Shown here: one piece after another, positions 55,090 through 63,931 of the stretch | Layout of the letters: each line of letters begins with the position of its first letter | Numbering within the stretch: the first letter of the stretch is position 1 | Source: Pseudarthrobacter naphthalenicus | GTDB lineage: Bacteria > Actinomycetota > Actinomycetes > Actinomycetales > Micrococcaceae | NCBI RefSeq assembly: GCF_029076445.1 | Contig: NZ_JARESG010000002.1 | Coordinates: 286,349-350,348 of the forward strand | Reading direction: 5' to 3' | Length of the DNA stretch: 64,000 bases | The notes under the pieces: generated by a model | Database searches by the model: none | Told to the model about the DNA's origin: nothing | Seen by the model: the letters and a program-made list of their open reading frames with translations, nothing else | Position numbers and translations under genes: made by a program

Positions 55090-55827
55090 CTACGGAACGC
55101 CGGCTGCCCGTTCCGCCTCAGCCAGGGTCTGCGAAAACCTGTCCACAGCCAGCCTGTAAGCGGCCCCATTGCCTATGGCCCTCTCGTAATCGGCATTGTG
55201 CATGGCCCGGATCATGGCCGCGGTGGCCGGCAAGGAGACATCGGACATGGCGGGGTAATCGAACTGCAACTGCGGGTCCACCTCATAGGTGAGCCACCGC
55301 CGCTTCAGCAGATCGTGGCGGTCGGCGGTCCGCCCGTATTCGTGGACATCGGCGAGGGACAAGTGCGCCAACATCCCGGCGTCCGTGCCTGCGGCCCGGG
55401 ACACTGCCCGGGCTCCCTCAGACTGCCGGCCAAGGGCCTCTTCGGTCCCCAACTCCAAGGGGGTGACGCCCTTCTGGATGAACTGGACGTTGTACTGGTA
55501 AGCCCGGATCTCCTCCGGCGTCATGTAGTCCAGTTCGCCGGGACTTTTCCGGGCCACCGGCCTGAAGCCGTAGCGGCTCGCCACGCTGCTGCGAGGGACC
55601 GGGAAGAGGTACTTGCCGCCGAAATAGCCGATGGCGATGGCAATCCAGAACGTCCAGGTTGGAAAGTCCAGCCATGACGCCACAACAGCTGCACCCACGG
55701 TGCAGGCGGCATGGCCACGCGAAAAGAGCACCTTTGTCTTGCCGAGCCGGTACACACGGCGGGGACGGTCCAGCTGCTTCTCGTGGAATGCCTTGAGCGG
55801 TGCAGTCCATTCACCGGCGTTGCTCAC
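55090..55827 (-). CDS. Hypothetical membrane-associated protein
   Basis: 245 residues from GTG 55827, with GAGGAG upstream. Two closely spaced hydrophobic stretches (about 35-70; GAAVVASWLDFPTWTFWIAIAIGYFGG) are followed by a large helical soluble part. No known motif. It begins within about 240 bp of phoD on the other strand. Function unknown. Confidence 0.7.
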   Translation of the reverse strand: MSNAGEWTAPLKAFHEKQLDRPRRVYRLGKTKVLFSRGHAACTVGAAVVASWLDFPTWTFWIAIAIGYFGGKYLFPVPRSSVASRYGFRPVARKSPGELDYMTPEEIRAYQYNVQFIQKGVTPLELGTEEALGRQSEGARAVSRAAGTDAGMLAHLSLADVHEYGRTADRHDLLKRRWLTYEVDPQLQFDYPAMSDVSLPATAAMIRAMHNADYERAIGNGAAYRLAVDRFSQTLAEAERAAGVP

Positions 55828-56008
55828 CAGTCACTCTCCTCTGTCATGGTGACGGCGACATTACCGTCGGGCGCTGACATCGGTCGCGTGCTGCTCGGCC
55901 TGGCCGCGGGCAAACCCGGACACCGGTGTAGGACTTGACCGGTACGGCCCCCCTCGCCAAAGATACCCTTTCGGCCTGTGGAGGCGCATCGACAGCTCTT
56001 GTCACGCA

Positions 56009-56026
56009 GTTAACCAGCCATTCATA
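56009..56026 (+). promoter_or_regulatory. Possible PHO box upstream of phoD
   Basis: GTTAACCAGCC followed by ATTCATA resembles the two 11-bp GTTCACC-type direct repeats bound by PhoP in actinobacteria: the first matches at 6 of 7 positions, the second at only 4. It is 45 bp upstream of the phoD ATG. Confidence 0.3.
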
Positions 56027-56070
56027 TCCTCCTCAGAACCTGTCCAACCGGTGTCCGTACCGTCGAACCC

Positions 56071-57657
56071 ATGGATAACATTTCACGCAGGTCCCTGCTC
56101 ACCGCCGGCCTCGGGGCCGGTCTCGTCGCCGCCTGGCCGGGTGCCGCCGTCGCGGTTTCAACCGCGGACGACGCCGGTCTCCGCACCGATCCGTTCATGC
56201 TCGGCATCGCCTCGGGCGAGCCGTGGCCGGACGGCTTCGTCATCTGGACGCGCCTCGCACTGAACCCTGTGGCCGGGGACGGCCTGGGCGGCATGCCCGC
56301 ACGCAACGTCGCCGTCGCCTGGGAAGTGGCTGAAGACGCAAGCATGCGCACGGTAGTAGCCCGCGGCGTCGAGCAGGCCCGGATCGAAACCGCGCACTCG
56401 GTGCACGTGGAGCTGACGGGACTCCGCCCGGGCCGCGAGTACTTCTACCGGTTCCGCACCGGCAAGCACGTCAGCCCGGTGGGCCGCACCCTCACCAGCC
56501 CGGCGCTGCACGAGACGCCGGCCGCGCTGGCCATGGCCTTCGCCAGCTGCGCGCAGTACGAGCACGGCTACTTCACTGCCTATTCGCGGCTGGCGCAGGA
56601 CCACCCGGACCTGGTGCTGCACCTGGGCGACTACCTGTACGAGTACAAAAAGGACAGCTACGTGATCGGCGGCGGGAACCCGCGGGACCACGAAGGCCCG
56701 GAGACCGTCAGCCTCGCGGGCTACCGGCAGCGGCACGCGCAGTACAAGGCCGACGCCGATCTGCAGGCCGCGCACGCCGTCGCACCGTGGCTGGTGGTGT
56801 GGGACGACCACGAAGTGGACAACAACTGGGCGGACGAGGTCCCGGAAAACGCGGACGCCGGGCAGCTGAACGACACCACCGAACACTTCCGGCAGCGCCG
56901 CGCCGCCGCGTTCCAGGCGTACTACGAGAACATGCCCCTGCGCGCGTCATCGGTCCCGGCGGGTGCCGACATGAAGATTTACCGGACTTTGCAGTGGGGC
57001 CAGCTGGCCAACTTCCACATGATGGACACCCGGCAGTACCGCGACGACCAGCTCGCGGGTGACGGCTGGAAGAAGAACGTGGCCGGGCGTCTGGCCGAGG
57101 ACCGCACCATCACCGGCGCCGAGCAGGAAAAGTGGCTGCTGGACGGCTTCAGGAACTCCACCCAGCGGTGGGACATCCTGGGCCAGCAGGTCTTCTTCAC
57201 CGAGCGCGACCGGAACGCCGCACCGGAGATCGACGACGTCTCCATGGACGGCTGGGACGGTTACGCCGCCTCGCGCCGCCGCATCACCCAGGGCTGGGTG
57301 GACGCGAAGGTGCGCAACGCCGTCGTCCTCACCGGCGATGTGCACCGCAACTGGGCCAACGACGTCAAGGTGGACTACAAGGACCCGGCCTCCCCTGTGG
57401 TGGGTTCCGAGCTGGTCTGCACCTCCATCACCTCCACCGGCAACGGGTCAGGTTCAACCACCGACCCCGTCATGGCCTGGAACCCGCACCTGAAGTTCTA
57501 CAACGACAACCGCGGGTACGTGAACACGCGCATCACCAGGGACGCGATGACCGCGGACTTCCGGACCCTGGACTACGTCACGACGCCGGGCGCTCCCGTT
57601 TCGACAAAGGCCTCGTTTGAGATCCGGGACGGGGCGCCGGGGCTGGTGGCCAAGTAA
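56071..57657 (+). CDS. phoD: Secreted alkaline phosphatase/phosphodiesterase PhoD
   Basis: 528 residues. A Tat signal (NISRRSLLTAGLGAG) is followed by a short N-terminal beta domain (about 40-140) and the metallophosphatase core. The metal ligands are in LGDYLYEY, WDDHEVDNNWADE and TGDVHRNW. It cleaves phosphate esters outside the cell, exported folded through Tat. The family uses Ca/Fe. The gene is alone, followed by tandem terminators. Phosphate-starvation control is expected from family knowledge. Confidence 0.93.
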   Translation: MDNISRRSLLTAGLGAGLVAAWPGAAVAVSTADDAGLRTDPFMLGIASGEPWPDGFVIWTRLALNPVAGDGLGGMPARNVAVAWEVAEDASMRTVVARGVEQARIETAHSVHVELTGLRPGREYFYRFRTGKHVSPVGRTLTSPALHETPAALAMAFASCAQYEHGYFTAYSRLAQDHPDLVLHLGDYLYEYKKDSYVIGGGNPRDHEGPETVSLAGYRQRHAQYKADADLQAAHAVAPWLVVWDDHEVDNNWADEVPENADAGQLNDTTEHFRQRRAAAFQAYYENMPLRASSVPAGADMKIYRTLQWGQLANFHMMDTRQYRDDQLAGDGWKKNVAGRLAEDRTITGAEQEKWLLDGFRNSTQRWDILGQQVFFTERDRNAAPEIDDVSMDGWDGYAASRRRITQGWVDAKVRNAVVLTGDVHRNWANDVKVDYKDPASPVVGSELVCTSITSTGNGSGSTTDPVMAWNPHLKFYNDNRGYVNTRITRDAMTADFRTLDYVTTPGAPVSTKASFEIRDGAPGLVAK

Positions 57658-57680
57658 AACCTGCCGACGCTCCCTGCGTT

Positions 57681-57747
57681 GCGTCTGTCGAAGTCCGTTT
57701 CGACAGACGCCGAAACCCCCGGCCGAGTTTGCTCGGCCGGGGGTTTC
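57681..57747 (+). terminator. Tandem terminators after phoD
   Basis: Hairpin 1: GCGTCTGTCGAA with its perfect complement (57681-57710). Hairpin 2: AAACCCCCGGCCGAG with its perfect complement, loop TTTG (57713-57747), followed by a short T-containing run. The two strong hairpins are adjacent. Confidence 0.82.
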
Positions 57748-57764
57748 GCTGCGTGCAGCCAAGG

Positions 57765-57828
57765 TGAGCGAGGGTTCCCTGAAAACCCGCATTAAGTGAG
57801 AGAGCGTCCTCTGAAAACCCATGCAGGT
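57765..57828 (+). repeat. Pair of 32-bp repeats (degenerate plus intact)
   Basis: Two head-to-tail units with starts 32 bp apart (57765, 57797). Unit 2 starts TGAGAGAGCGTCCTCTGAAAAC. Unit 1 is the same motif with several substitutions (TGAGCGAGGGTTCCCTGAAA) and ends CCGCATTAAG, as the intact unit at the right edge ends CGCGCATTAAC. Same spacing and sequence as 63820-63883. Confidence 0.82.
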
Positions 57829-57973
57829 AGTCATTATCGACAGAAACAAGGTCGAACTCTTGACTTATGGACATCATGTGGCGTTCCATAGAAGAAATCA
57901 GCAATGATGTGGGTCACAGAGGTAATAGATCGACATCACACCTGAGCCAATCCCGAAACCCCTAGGAGTGCGG

Positions 57974-58708
57974 ATGCACCGCTTCGCCGTCGACCCGGGT
58001 TCGACTGACATCAGCCCCGTGTCTTTCCACCCTGTTCTCTGGATCTGCGCCGCCGCCGTGTTCGCGGTCATCGTGCTCCAGTCCGTGATTTACCTGCGGG
58101 CCATCCGCAAGGCCGCCGGCTCGGTCAACCTGACGGACGAGCAGGTCATCGGCTCGGTCCGCCGCGGCGGCATCGCCGCGATCGGCCCCTCGCTCGCCGT
58201 CGCCCTCGTGGCCGTCTCGCTCCTGCCGCTCTTCAGCACCCCGGCCGTCCTGACCCGGATCGGCCTGGTGGGCTCCGCGGCGTTCGACGTCGCCGCGGCC
58301 GGCTTGGCGGCCCAGTCCCAGGGCGCCCAGCTCGGCGGCCCCACCTACACACAGAAGGTCTTCGCCATCGGCTTCGCGGCCATGACCCTCGGCGGCCTGG
58401 TGTGGATGCTCACCGCGCTCATCCTCACCCCCATCCTGGCCAAGGGCGACAAGACGCTGCGCAAGGTCAACCCCGCCGTCATGACCGTGGTCCCCACGGC
58501 AGCGATCCTCGCCGCGTTCTTCACCCTCGCGTTCGCCGAGACCACCAAGTCCGGCGTCCATATCCTCACGCTGCTCGTCTCGGCGGTGGTCATGGGCCTG
58601 TGCATCGCCGCCGCGAAATTCTTCGACAAGCCCTGGCTGCGCGAGTGGGGCCTGGGCATCGCCATCTTCGTGGCCCTCGCCGCCGCCTTCATCGTCACCG
58701 CCAAGTAG
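57974..58708 (+). CDS. DUF5058 membrane protein
   Basis: 244 residues with about six to seven spans. It matches the DUF5058 style: HPVLWICAAAVFAVIVLQSVIYLRA near the start, IGPSLAVALVAVSLLPLF, and GLVWMLTALILTPILAKGDK. AGGAG lies 6 nt before ATG 57974. It is the first gene of a run of four same-strand genes, with only 14 bp to the next membrane protein. No transport signature is known; the two membrane proteins probably form one complex. Confidence 0.8.
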   Translation: MHRFAVDPGSTDISPVSFHPVLWICAAAVFAVIVLQSVIYLRAIRKAAGSVNLTDEQVIGSVRRGGIAAIGPSLAVALVAVSLLPLFSTPAVLTRIGLVGSAAFDVAAAGLAAQSQGAQLGGPTYTQKVFAIGFAAMTLGGLVWMLTALILTPILAKGDKTLRKVNPAVMTVVPTAAILAAFFTLAFAETTKSGVHILTLLVSAVVMGLCIAAAKFFDKPWLREWGLGIAIFVALAAAFIVTAK

Positions 58709-58722
58709 CCCAGGAGAACCTC

Positions 58723-59454
58723 ATGTCCTCTAAGACCGCATCCCTCGACGGGCTCGCCCAGTTCGAGCGCACCACCTCCATCTGGGGCCCCATCACCCTG
58801 GGGCTCGGCTTCCTCGTCTCCCTCGCCGCCGCGCTCTTCGCCGCGTTCGGCACCGGCCTCGGCATCACCGGCCAGGAGGTGTGGACCGCGTTCGGCATCG
58901 TCTTCGCAACGTTCGGCATCATCGCCGTCGTGGAGCCGATCTCCTACTACCCCATCCTCGGCCGCTCCGCCATGTACCAGGCGTTCATGATCGGCAACAT
59001 CGCCAACAAGCTGCTCCCGTCCGCAATCATCGCCCAGACCGACCTCGGCGAGAAGCCGGGCACGCGCCGGGCCGAGCTCATCGCCGGCGCCGCGATCATC
59101 GGCGCGGCAGCCGTCCACATCCTCTCGCTCATCGTCTTCGTGGGCTTCCTCGGCACCTGGCTCCTGGGTGTCCTGCCGCCAGGGCTCATCGCCGTGGCCC
59201 GCCTCTACATCCTCGCCGCGGTCTTCGGCGCCGTGACGGTCCAGGCCGTGGTGGCCATGAAGAACCCCCGGACCACCATCATCGCCGCCGTGGTCTCGGC
59301 CATCGTGGTCTTCGGCGTGATCCGGATCGCCCCGGCGCTGACCAACTATGCAACCGCGGTTTCCGTGGTCGCCGTGATCCTCGTGGCCTGGTTCGCACGG
59401 AACCGCAGCGTGGAGCCCGCATCATCCGAGGCGCCGTCCTCCATCGGACACTAA
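58723..59454 (+). CDS. Partner membrane protein of the DUF5058 gene
   Basis: 243 residues with about six spans. Segments such as GPITLGLGFLVSLAAALFAAFG, EPISYYPILGRSAMYQAFMIGN and NIANKLLPSAIIAQTDL are seen: Pro/Gly-rich, hydrophobic, with polar breaks. It does not resemble a known permease but is always likely to act with the preceding DUF5058 protein, given the 14-bp spacing and similar size. AGGAG precedes the ATG. It is followed after 62 bp by an M20 amidohydrolase. Confidence 0.78.
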   Translation: MSSKTASLDGLAQFERTTSIWGPITLGLGFLVSLAAALFAAFGTGLGITGQEVWTAFGIVFATFGIIAVVEPISYYPILGRSAMYQAFMIGNIANKLLPSAIIAQTDLGEKPGTRRAELIAGAAIIGAAAVHILSLIVFVGFLGTWLLGVLPPGLIAVARLYILAAVFGAVTVQAVVAMKNPRTTIIAAVVSAIVVFGVIRIAPALTNYATAVSVVAVILVAWFARNRSVEPASSEAPSSIGH

Positions 59455-59516
59455 GCCCGCAGGCAGAACCGCAGCCCGCAGAGCAGCACCGAACCTGACT
59501 GACCCGAAAGGCCACC

Positions 59517-60764
59517 ATGACTGACACCGCCACCACCACCACCCTTGCCAAGGGCATTGAGGTCCCCGCGGGCTTCGTCGCCGAGCACGTCGCTATGTAC
59601 AAGGAGTACCACCGGGCACCCGAGCTGTCCTCGGAGGAACACCGGACCGCTGAGGCGATCGAGGCCCGGCTGACCGAGCTGGGAGTTGAGCATTTCCGCT
59701 CCGGCGGGACCGGCGTCGTCGGCCTCCTGACCAACGGCGAGGGGCCCGTGGTCGGCTTCCGCGCGGACACGGACGGCCTGCCCATCGAGGAGGCCACCGG
59801 CCTGGACTACGCGAGTACCGCCACGGGCACCCTGCCCGACGGCAAGGAAGCGCCCGCCATGCACGGCTGCGGGCATGACACCCACATCACCGCAGCCCTC
59901 GCGGCCGCCGCGTACCTCACCGCCAACCGCGAGAAGTGGCACGGCACCGTGGTGTTCCTCTTCCAGCCCGGCGAGGAGACCGCGTGGGGTGCCAAGGCAA
60001 TGGTCGACGACGGCCTCTGGGACCGCGCGCCGCGCCCCGAGGTGGTCCTCGCCCAGCATGTGATGCCCGTGGAGGCGGGAAAGTTCTGGCTGCGTGCCGG
60101 GAACATGGCCAGCCTCGCCGATTCGTGGCGGATCACCGTCCGCGGCCGCCAGGCCCACGGGTCCCAGCCGGAGAAGTCCCTCGACCCGATCGTCGCCGCG
60201 GCCTCGATGGTCCTGCGCCTGCAGACCATCGTCTCCCGCGAGCTCGCCCCCATCACGCCGGCCGTCGTGACCGTGGGGACGTTCCACGCTGGCCTGAAGG
60301 AAAACATCATCCCGGAGACCGCCGAATTCTCCGTCAATGTGCGCACCCCCGACGAGGACGTCCGTGCCCACGTACTGGGCTCCATCCGCCGCATTGTCGC
60401 CGCCGAGGCCGCCGCCTCCGGCATTGGTGAGCCGGCGATCGTGGAGATCAACCGTTTCCCGCGCCTCTTCAACGACGCCGAGCACACCGCGCGGGCCGCG
60501 GCGGCGCTGACGGCCGGGTTCGGGCCGGACGCCGTGGTCGAGTCGCCGCTGGGCATGGGCTCGGAGGACGCCGGCTGGCTGGGCGACGCGATCGGCGTTC
60601 CCGTCGTGTTCTGGGCCTTCGGCGCGTTCCCGGCCGCGGCGTTCGCGGACGGCCAGGCCCCGGCCGGCAACCACTCCCCCCAGTTCGCGCCCAACGCCGA
60701 GCTCGCCGTGGTCAACGGCACCGGAGCGGCGCTGGCGGTGCTGCTGGAGTACCTGGGCAACTAG
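59517..60764 (+). CDS. M20-family amidohydrolase
   Basis: 415 residues. Metal sites of the M20D type: RADTDGLPIEE, HGCGHDTHIT (His and Asp/Cys ligands), FLFQPGEE with the catalytic Glu pair, AQHVMP, and NHSPQFAPN at the end. It splits amide bonds of N-acyl amino acids, dipeptides or hippurate-like molecules. AAAGG precedes the ATG. It lies with two membrane proteins and an AsnC-type regulator, suggesting uptake then hydrolysis of an amino-acid derivative. The substrate is unknown. Confidence 0.92.
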   Translation: MTDTATTTTLAKGIEVPAGFVAEHVAMYKEYHRAPELSSEEHRTAEAIEARLTELGVEHFRSGGTGVVGLLTNGEGPVVGFRADTDGLPIEEATGLDYASTATGTLPDGKEAPAMHGCGHDTHITAALAAAAYLTANREKWHGTVVFLFQPGEETAWGAKAMVDDGLWDRAPRPEVVLAQHVMPVEAGKFWLRAGNMASLADSWRITVRGRQAHGSQPEKSLDPIVAAASMVLRLQTIVSRELAPITPAVVTVGTFHAGLKENIIPETAEFSVNVRTPDEDVRAHVLGSIRRIVAAEAAASGIGEPAIVEINRFPRLFNDAEHTARAAAALTAGFGPDAVVESPLGMGSEDAGWLGDAIGVPVVFWAFGAFPAAAFADGQAPAGNHSPQFAPNAELAVVNGTGAALAVLLEYLGN

Positions 60765-60769
60765 CCAAG

Positions 60770-60803
60770 CGCACGACGGCGGGTTCCCACCCGCCGTCGT
60801 GCG
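60770..60803 (+). terminator. Terminator after the M20 gene
   Basis: GCGCACGACGGCGGG pairs with its complement in a perfect 14-bp stem with a short loop. The same arm core is found at 5588-5630. Confidence 0.82.
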
Positions 60804-60861
60804 TTCGCCTTTAAACGGTGCCTGCCAGGAGCGATGGCCCGGGCATGGAAGGATGAAGCGC

Positions 60862-61878
60862 ATGCTCGATGACCTCGACCGCCAGATTGTGGCAGCCCTT
60901 GTACGCAACGGCCGCGCGCCCTGGCGGCTGATTGCGGAGGTGCTTGGGCAGCAGGAGCGCACGGTGGCGCGCCGGGGCAACCGGCTCCTCGCATCCGGGG
61001 CGGTGCGCGTGCAGTCTTTCCCGAGTCCTGCCGCGCTGGCGCCCGTGGACCTTTACATGCTCCGCGTGACCGCCGCGCCGTGCGCAATCACGACGGCGGG
61101 GACCTGGCTCGCCGGGCGGCCCGAGACGCACTGGATCAGCGCGCTGTCCGGGTCGAGCGAGTGCATCGTGGAGCTTTTCCTCGAACGGGACGCCGTGGGC
61201 GCATTCCTGTACGGCGAGCTGGCCGCGCTCGAGGGCGTGCGGGACCTCTCGCTTGAGCCGATCTTCGAGTACTACCGCACCGTTTCGGGCTGGCGTCCGG
61301 ACGTCCTGACCCTGGAGCAGTACGAGGCGCTGAGCCCCTCCGAACACCCGCAGTTCGCCGCGCAGTATATGGAGCTCGGGATGCAGCCCCTGGATGAGCC
61401 GAACCGCGCCCTCGCCGAGCTCCTGCGTGCCAACGGCCGGATCACCATCGAGGAGCTGGCCGCCGGGCTGGGGGTGTCCAAGGCCACCGCGAGCCGGCGG
61501 CTGGAGACGCTCATTGCCGACGGTGCCGTGTACGTGCGGGCGGTCCTGGACCCGGCGTCGATCGGATATCCGGTGGAGGGCCTCCTGACCGTCCGCGCCG
61601 AAGCCTCCGCGCTGGACGCCGCCGGACGGTACATTGCGGACCTGCCGGCGACGCGCTGGGCCGCCAACGTTTCGGGCCGCATCCTCGTCCAGACCGCCAC
61701 CCGGAGCCTTGCGGAGCTGCACGCGGTGATGCAGGGAATCGCTGCGCATCCCGGCGTGACCGGTGTGGACCTCTCGCTGTTCACCGGGATCTTCAAGCGC
61801 AGCACGGTTGCCTACCTGAACGGGAAGCTGCCGCAGGTTGGAGTCGCGGCCGGGGCCGGGGCCGGGGCCGGGAAATAG
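60862..61878 (+). CDS. AsnC/Lrp-type regulator with two tandem units
   Basis: 338 residues, about twice the usual Lrp length. HTH 1 near residue 5-50 (LDRQIVAALVRNGRAPWRLIAEVLG), a RAM-like ligand part, then HTH 2 near 180-225 (RITIEELAAGLGVSKATASRRLETL) and a second ligand part. It ends in a Gly-Ala run encoded by a (GCCGGG) microsatellite (AGAGAGAGK). ATG 60862 with AAGGA 9 nt upstream is chosen over ATG 60853, which has no usable spacing. It probably controls the upstream transporter/hydrolase unit according to an amino acid. Confidence 0.82.
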   Translation: MLDDLDRQIVAALVRNGRAPWRLIAEVLGQQERTVARRGNRLLASGAVRVQSFPSPAALAPVDLYMLRVTAAPCAITTAGTWLAGRPETHWISALSGSSECIVELFLERDAVGAFLYGELAALEGVRDLSLEPIFEYYRTVSGWRPDVLTLEQYEALSPSEHPQFAAQYMELGMQPLDEPNRALAELLRANGRITIEELAAGLGVSKATASRRLETLIADGAVYVRAVLDPASIGYPVEGLLTVRAEASALDAAGRYIADLPATRWAANVSGRILVQTATRSLAELHAVMQGIAAHPGVTGVDLSLFTGIFKRSTVAYLNGKLPQVGVAAGAGAGAGK

Positions 61879-61928
61879 GGTGCTTGCGCCCGGGGGTTCC
61901 CGGCCCTTGGAGGGTGTGGCCTTCGGAA

Positions 61929-62555
61929 CTAGATGTCGCTCCGGGGCCGCTTCACCACACGGCGCGGCTCGCCGCTGCGCAGGTGGCCGCCCAGGAAGCC
62001 GCTGACCAGCAGCAGCAGGGCTCCGGCCCGTGCCAGGCCGACCCCCAGCTCGTGGCGGCCGCTTTCACGGGCCGCCCAGGAGGCAGCGTAGACAAGAACG
62101 GCCGCGCCATTGGCGGCGGCGTGGACAAGGCCGACGCGCTTGGTGCCCTGGTCCTTCATGCTCCACTGGGCCCAGCCGGCGACGGCAGTGGGAACTGCTG
62201 TGATGACGCCCGCAGCCACCAGCCGCTTTGCCGCGAGCCGCGAGCTGTCGTCGTTGTAGAAATCGAGGAATATGGCCGACCACCAGGTGCCAAAGGGTGC
62301 ATCGGTCAGGATGCTGTGCACAGGGGTGCCGGTGGCGTCGCCCCGGAAGAAGCTACGCATTCCGGGCCGTGCTGTCAGGCGTCCCGCAACAGGCTCGATT
62401 GTTTTGACGAGGCCGCCCAGGGGCAGCTCTTCGATCCGGCCAAGGAGCCGGGCGTAACGTCCGCCGCTGCCGGCGTTGGCAGCTACGGACAGGCCGGACG
62501 GATTCGGGAGCTTCTCCGTCGTAAAAGCATCAGGTTCGTTGGATGAGGCGTGCAT
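61929..62555 (-). CDS. DUF2231 membrane protein
   Basis: 208 residues. After a polar N-terminus of about 85 residues, VHSILTDAPFGTWWSAIFLDFY carries the DUF2231 pattern (HPxLTDxPIGxW). Three further hydrophobic stretches follow. Role unknown; members are linked to Rieske or redox proteins in other bacteria. ATG 62555 is the most conserved start, though a longer frame exists. Confidence 0.8.
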   Translation of the reverse strand: MHASSNEPDAFTTEKLPNPSGLSVAANAGSGGRYARLLGRIEELPLGGLVKTIEPVAGRLTARPGMRSFFRGDATGTPVHSILTDAPFGTWWSAIFLDFYNDDSSRLAAKRLVAAGVITAVPTAVAGWAQWSMKDQGTKRVGLVHAAANGAAVLVYAASWAARESGRHELGVGLARAGALLLLVSGFLGGHLRSGEPRRVVKRPRSDI

Positions 62556-62654
62556 GCAGCCCAAAATACTCCCGGCACCCGGCAATTGCACCGCCTAATT
62601 TCTTTGGAAATCCGCAGGCGCCGGTGCACCCCGGCCGTCGGCCGGAAGGAATGC

Positions 62655-63680
62655 CTAGCGGCCCGAATCCTCGTTGTGTTTCGCCGGCCGGTACCCTGCG
62701 AGTTCCGCGCGGACGTCGCCCTCTTCGTGCTCGTGACCGCTCTTCTTGCCGAAGGGAAGCACTTTGAGCAGCGGGACCACGATGGCCATGACTGCGAGGC
62801 CCCAGATGATGCCCAGGACCGCGGAGCACAAGGTGTTCACGAGCCAGCCCAGGAAGCTGCCGGCCACCGGGACCGCGGCGGCCGGTGCCTCGAGGACATG
62901 GACCAGGTCGTAGGGTGCGTGCCAGCCGAGGTCGTACGCCCCCTGCAGCATGATGTGGCCGCCCACCCAGAGCATGGCGACCGTCCCGATCAGGGTGATG
63001 GCGGTCAGCACGGCGGGCATCCCCTTGACCAGGAGCTCGCCGAACCGCTGCGTACGCGCGGAATCCTTGGTGGTCAGGTGCAGGCCGACGTCGTCCATCT
63101 TGACGATGAGCGCGACGGCGCCATACACGAGCACGGTGATTGCCACAGCCACGATGACCAGGATGAACGCCCGGACCCAGATGGACTCGGTGGCCACCTC
63201 GTTCATGGAGATGACCATGATCTCGCAGGACAGGATGAAGTCGGTGGTGATGGCGCCCTTGACCACCTTGGCTTCGGCGTCCGGGCCCCGCTGGACCGCG
63301 GGCGCCTTTTCGTCCGAATGGTCTCCCCGGAGTTTGTGCCAGACCTTCTCCGCGCCCTCGTAGCAAAGGTAGGTGCCGCCGGCCATGAGGATGAACGGGA
63401 TGGCCCACGGGAGGAAGGCGCTGACCAGCAGCAGCGCCGGCAGGATGAACAACAGCTTGTTCCGGAGCGAGCCCCAGAAGATCCGTTTGATCATCGGCAG
63501 TTCCCGGGACGGGTCCGCGCCTGACACGTACTGCGGGGTGACGGCGGCGTCGTCGATCACCACGCCGGCGGCCTTGGCCCCGGCCTTCGCGGCTCCGGCG
63601 GCGACGTCGTCCACCGAGGCGGCCGCGATCCGGGCCAGGGCTGCGATGTCGTCCAGCAGTGCGACCAGACCGCCGCTCAC
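62655..63680 (-). CDS. DUF808 (YedI-like) membrane protein
   Basis: 341 residues from GTG 63680. MSGGLVALLDDIAALARIAAAS, ASVDDVAAGAAKAGAKAAGVVIDDAAVTPQYV and IWRVKF-like segments are family marks; about seven spans follow. The Asp-rich N-terminal region is conserved. The C-terminus is charged (EHEEGDVRAEL). Transport or membrane maintenance is possible, function unknown. Confidence 0.85.
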   Translation of the reverse strand: MSGGLVALLDDIAALARIAAASVDDVAAGAAKAGAKAAGVVIDDAAVTPQYVSGADPSRELPMIKRIFWGSLRNKLLFILPALLLVSAFLPWAIPFILMAGGTYLCYEGAEKVWHKLRGDHSDEKAPAVQRGPDAEAKVVKGAITTDFILSCEIMVISMNEVATESIWVRAFILVIVAVAITVLVYGAVALIVKMDDVGLHLTTKDSARTQRFGELLVKGMPAVLTAITLIGTVAMLWVGGHIMLQGAYDLGWHAPYDLVHVLEAPAAAVPVAGSFLGWLVNTLCSAVLGIIWGLAVMAIVVPLLKVLPFGKKSGHEHEEGDVRAELAGYRPAKHNEDSGR

Positions 63681-63819
63681 TGGTCGATCCCGCGCTGGTT
63701 AAGGATGGGCTGCTGGGCATGGAGGCCTCGGTGGAGGCGCGTGATCGGCATGCTCAGATTATACGGTGGGCCCCAAGCAGCGGTGGGCCCCGATGAACGG
63801 TGGGGCCACAGCCGTCAGG

Positions 63820-63883
63820 TGAGAGAGCGTCCGGGAAAAACGCGCATTAACTGAGAGAGCGTCCGGGAAAAACCCCTCTGCGT
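63820..63883 (+). repeat. Pair of 32-bp repeats near the right edge
   Basis: Two units with starts 32 bp apart, both TGAGAGAGCGTCCGGGAAAA, joined by CGCGCATTAAC. The same unit occurs at 57765-57828. They lie 50-110 bp upstream of a transposase-like start, as paired binding sites at an insertion-sequence end would. A triple CGGTGGGCCCC-like repeat (about 63754-63810) precedes them. Confidence 0.82.
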
Positions 63884-63931
63884 CAGGCTGGTTGTGAGTC
63901 AGTCAGTGATTGAAGAGGAATGGGAGCAGCT

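Larger units (their letters stand above)
57658..57973. other. Gap after phoD: tandem terminators and 32-bp repeats
   Basis: About 315 bp without a gene. It holds two hairpins (57681-57747), a pair of 32-bp repeat units (57765-57828) and a stretch of AT-rich DNA with the promoter of the next operon. Confidence 0.7.
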
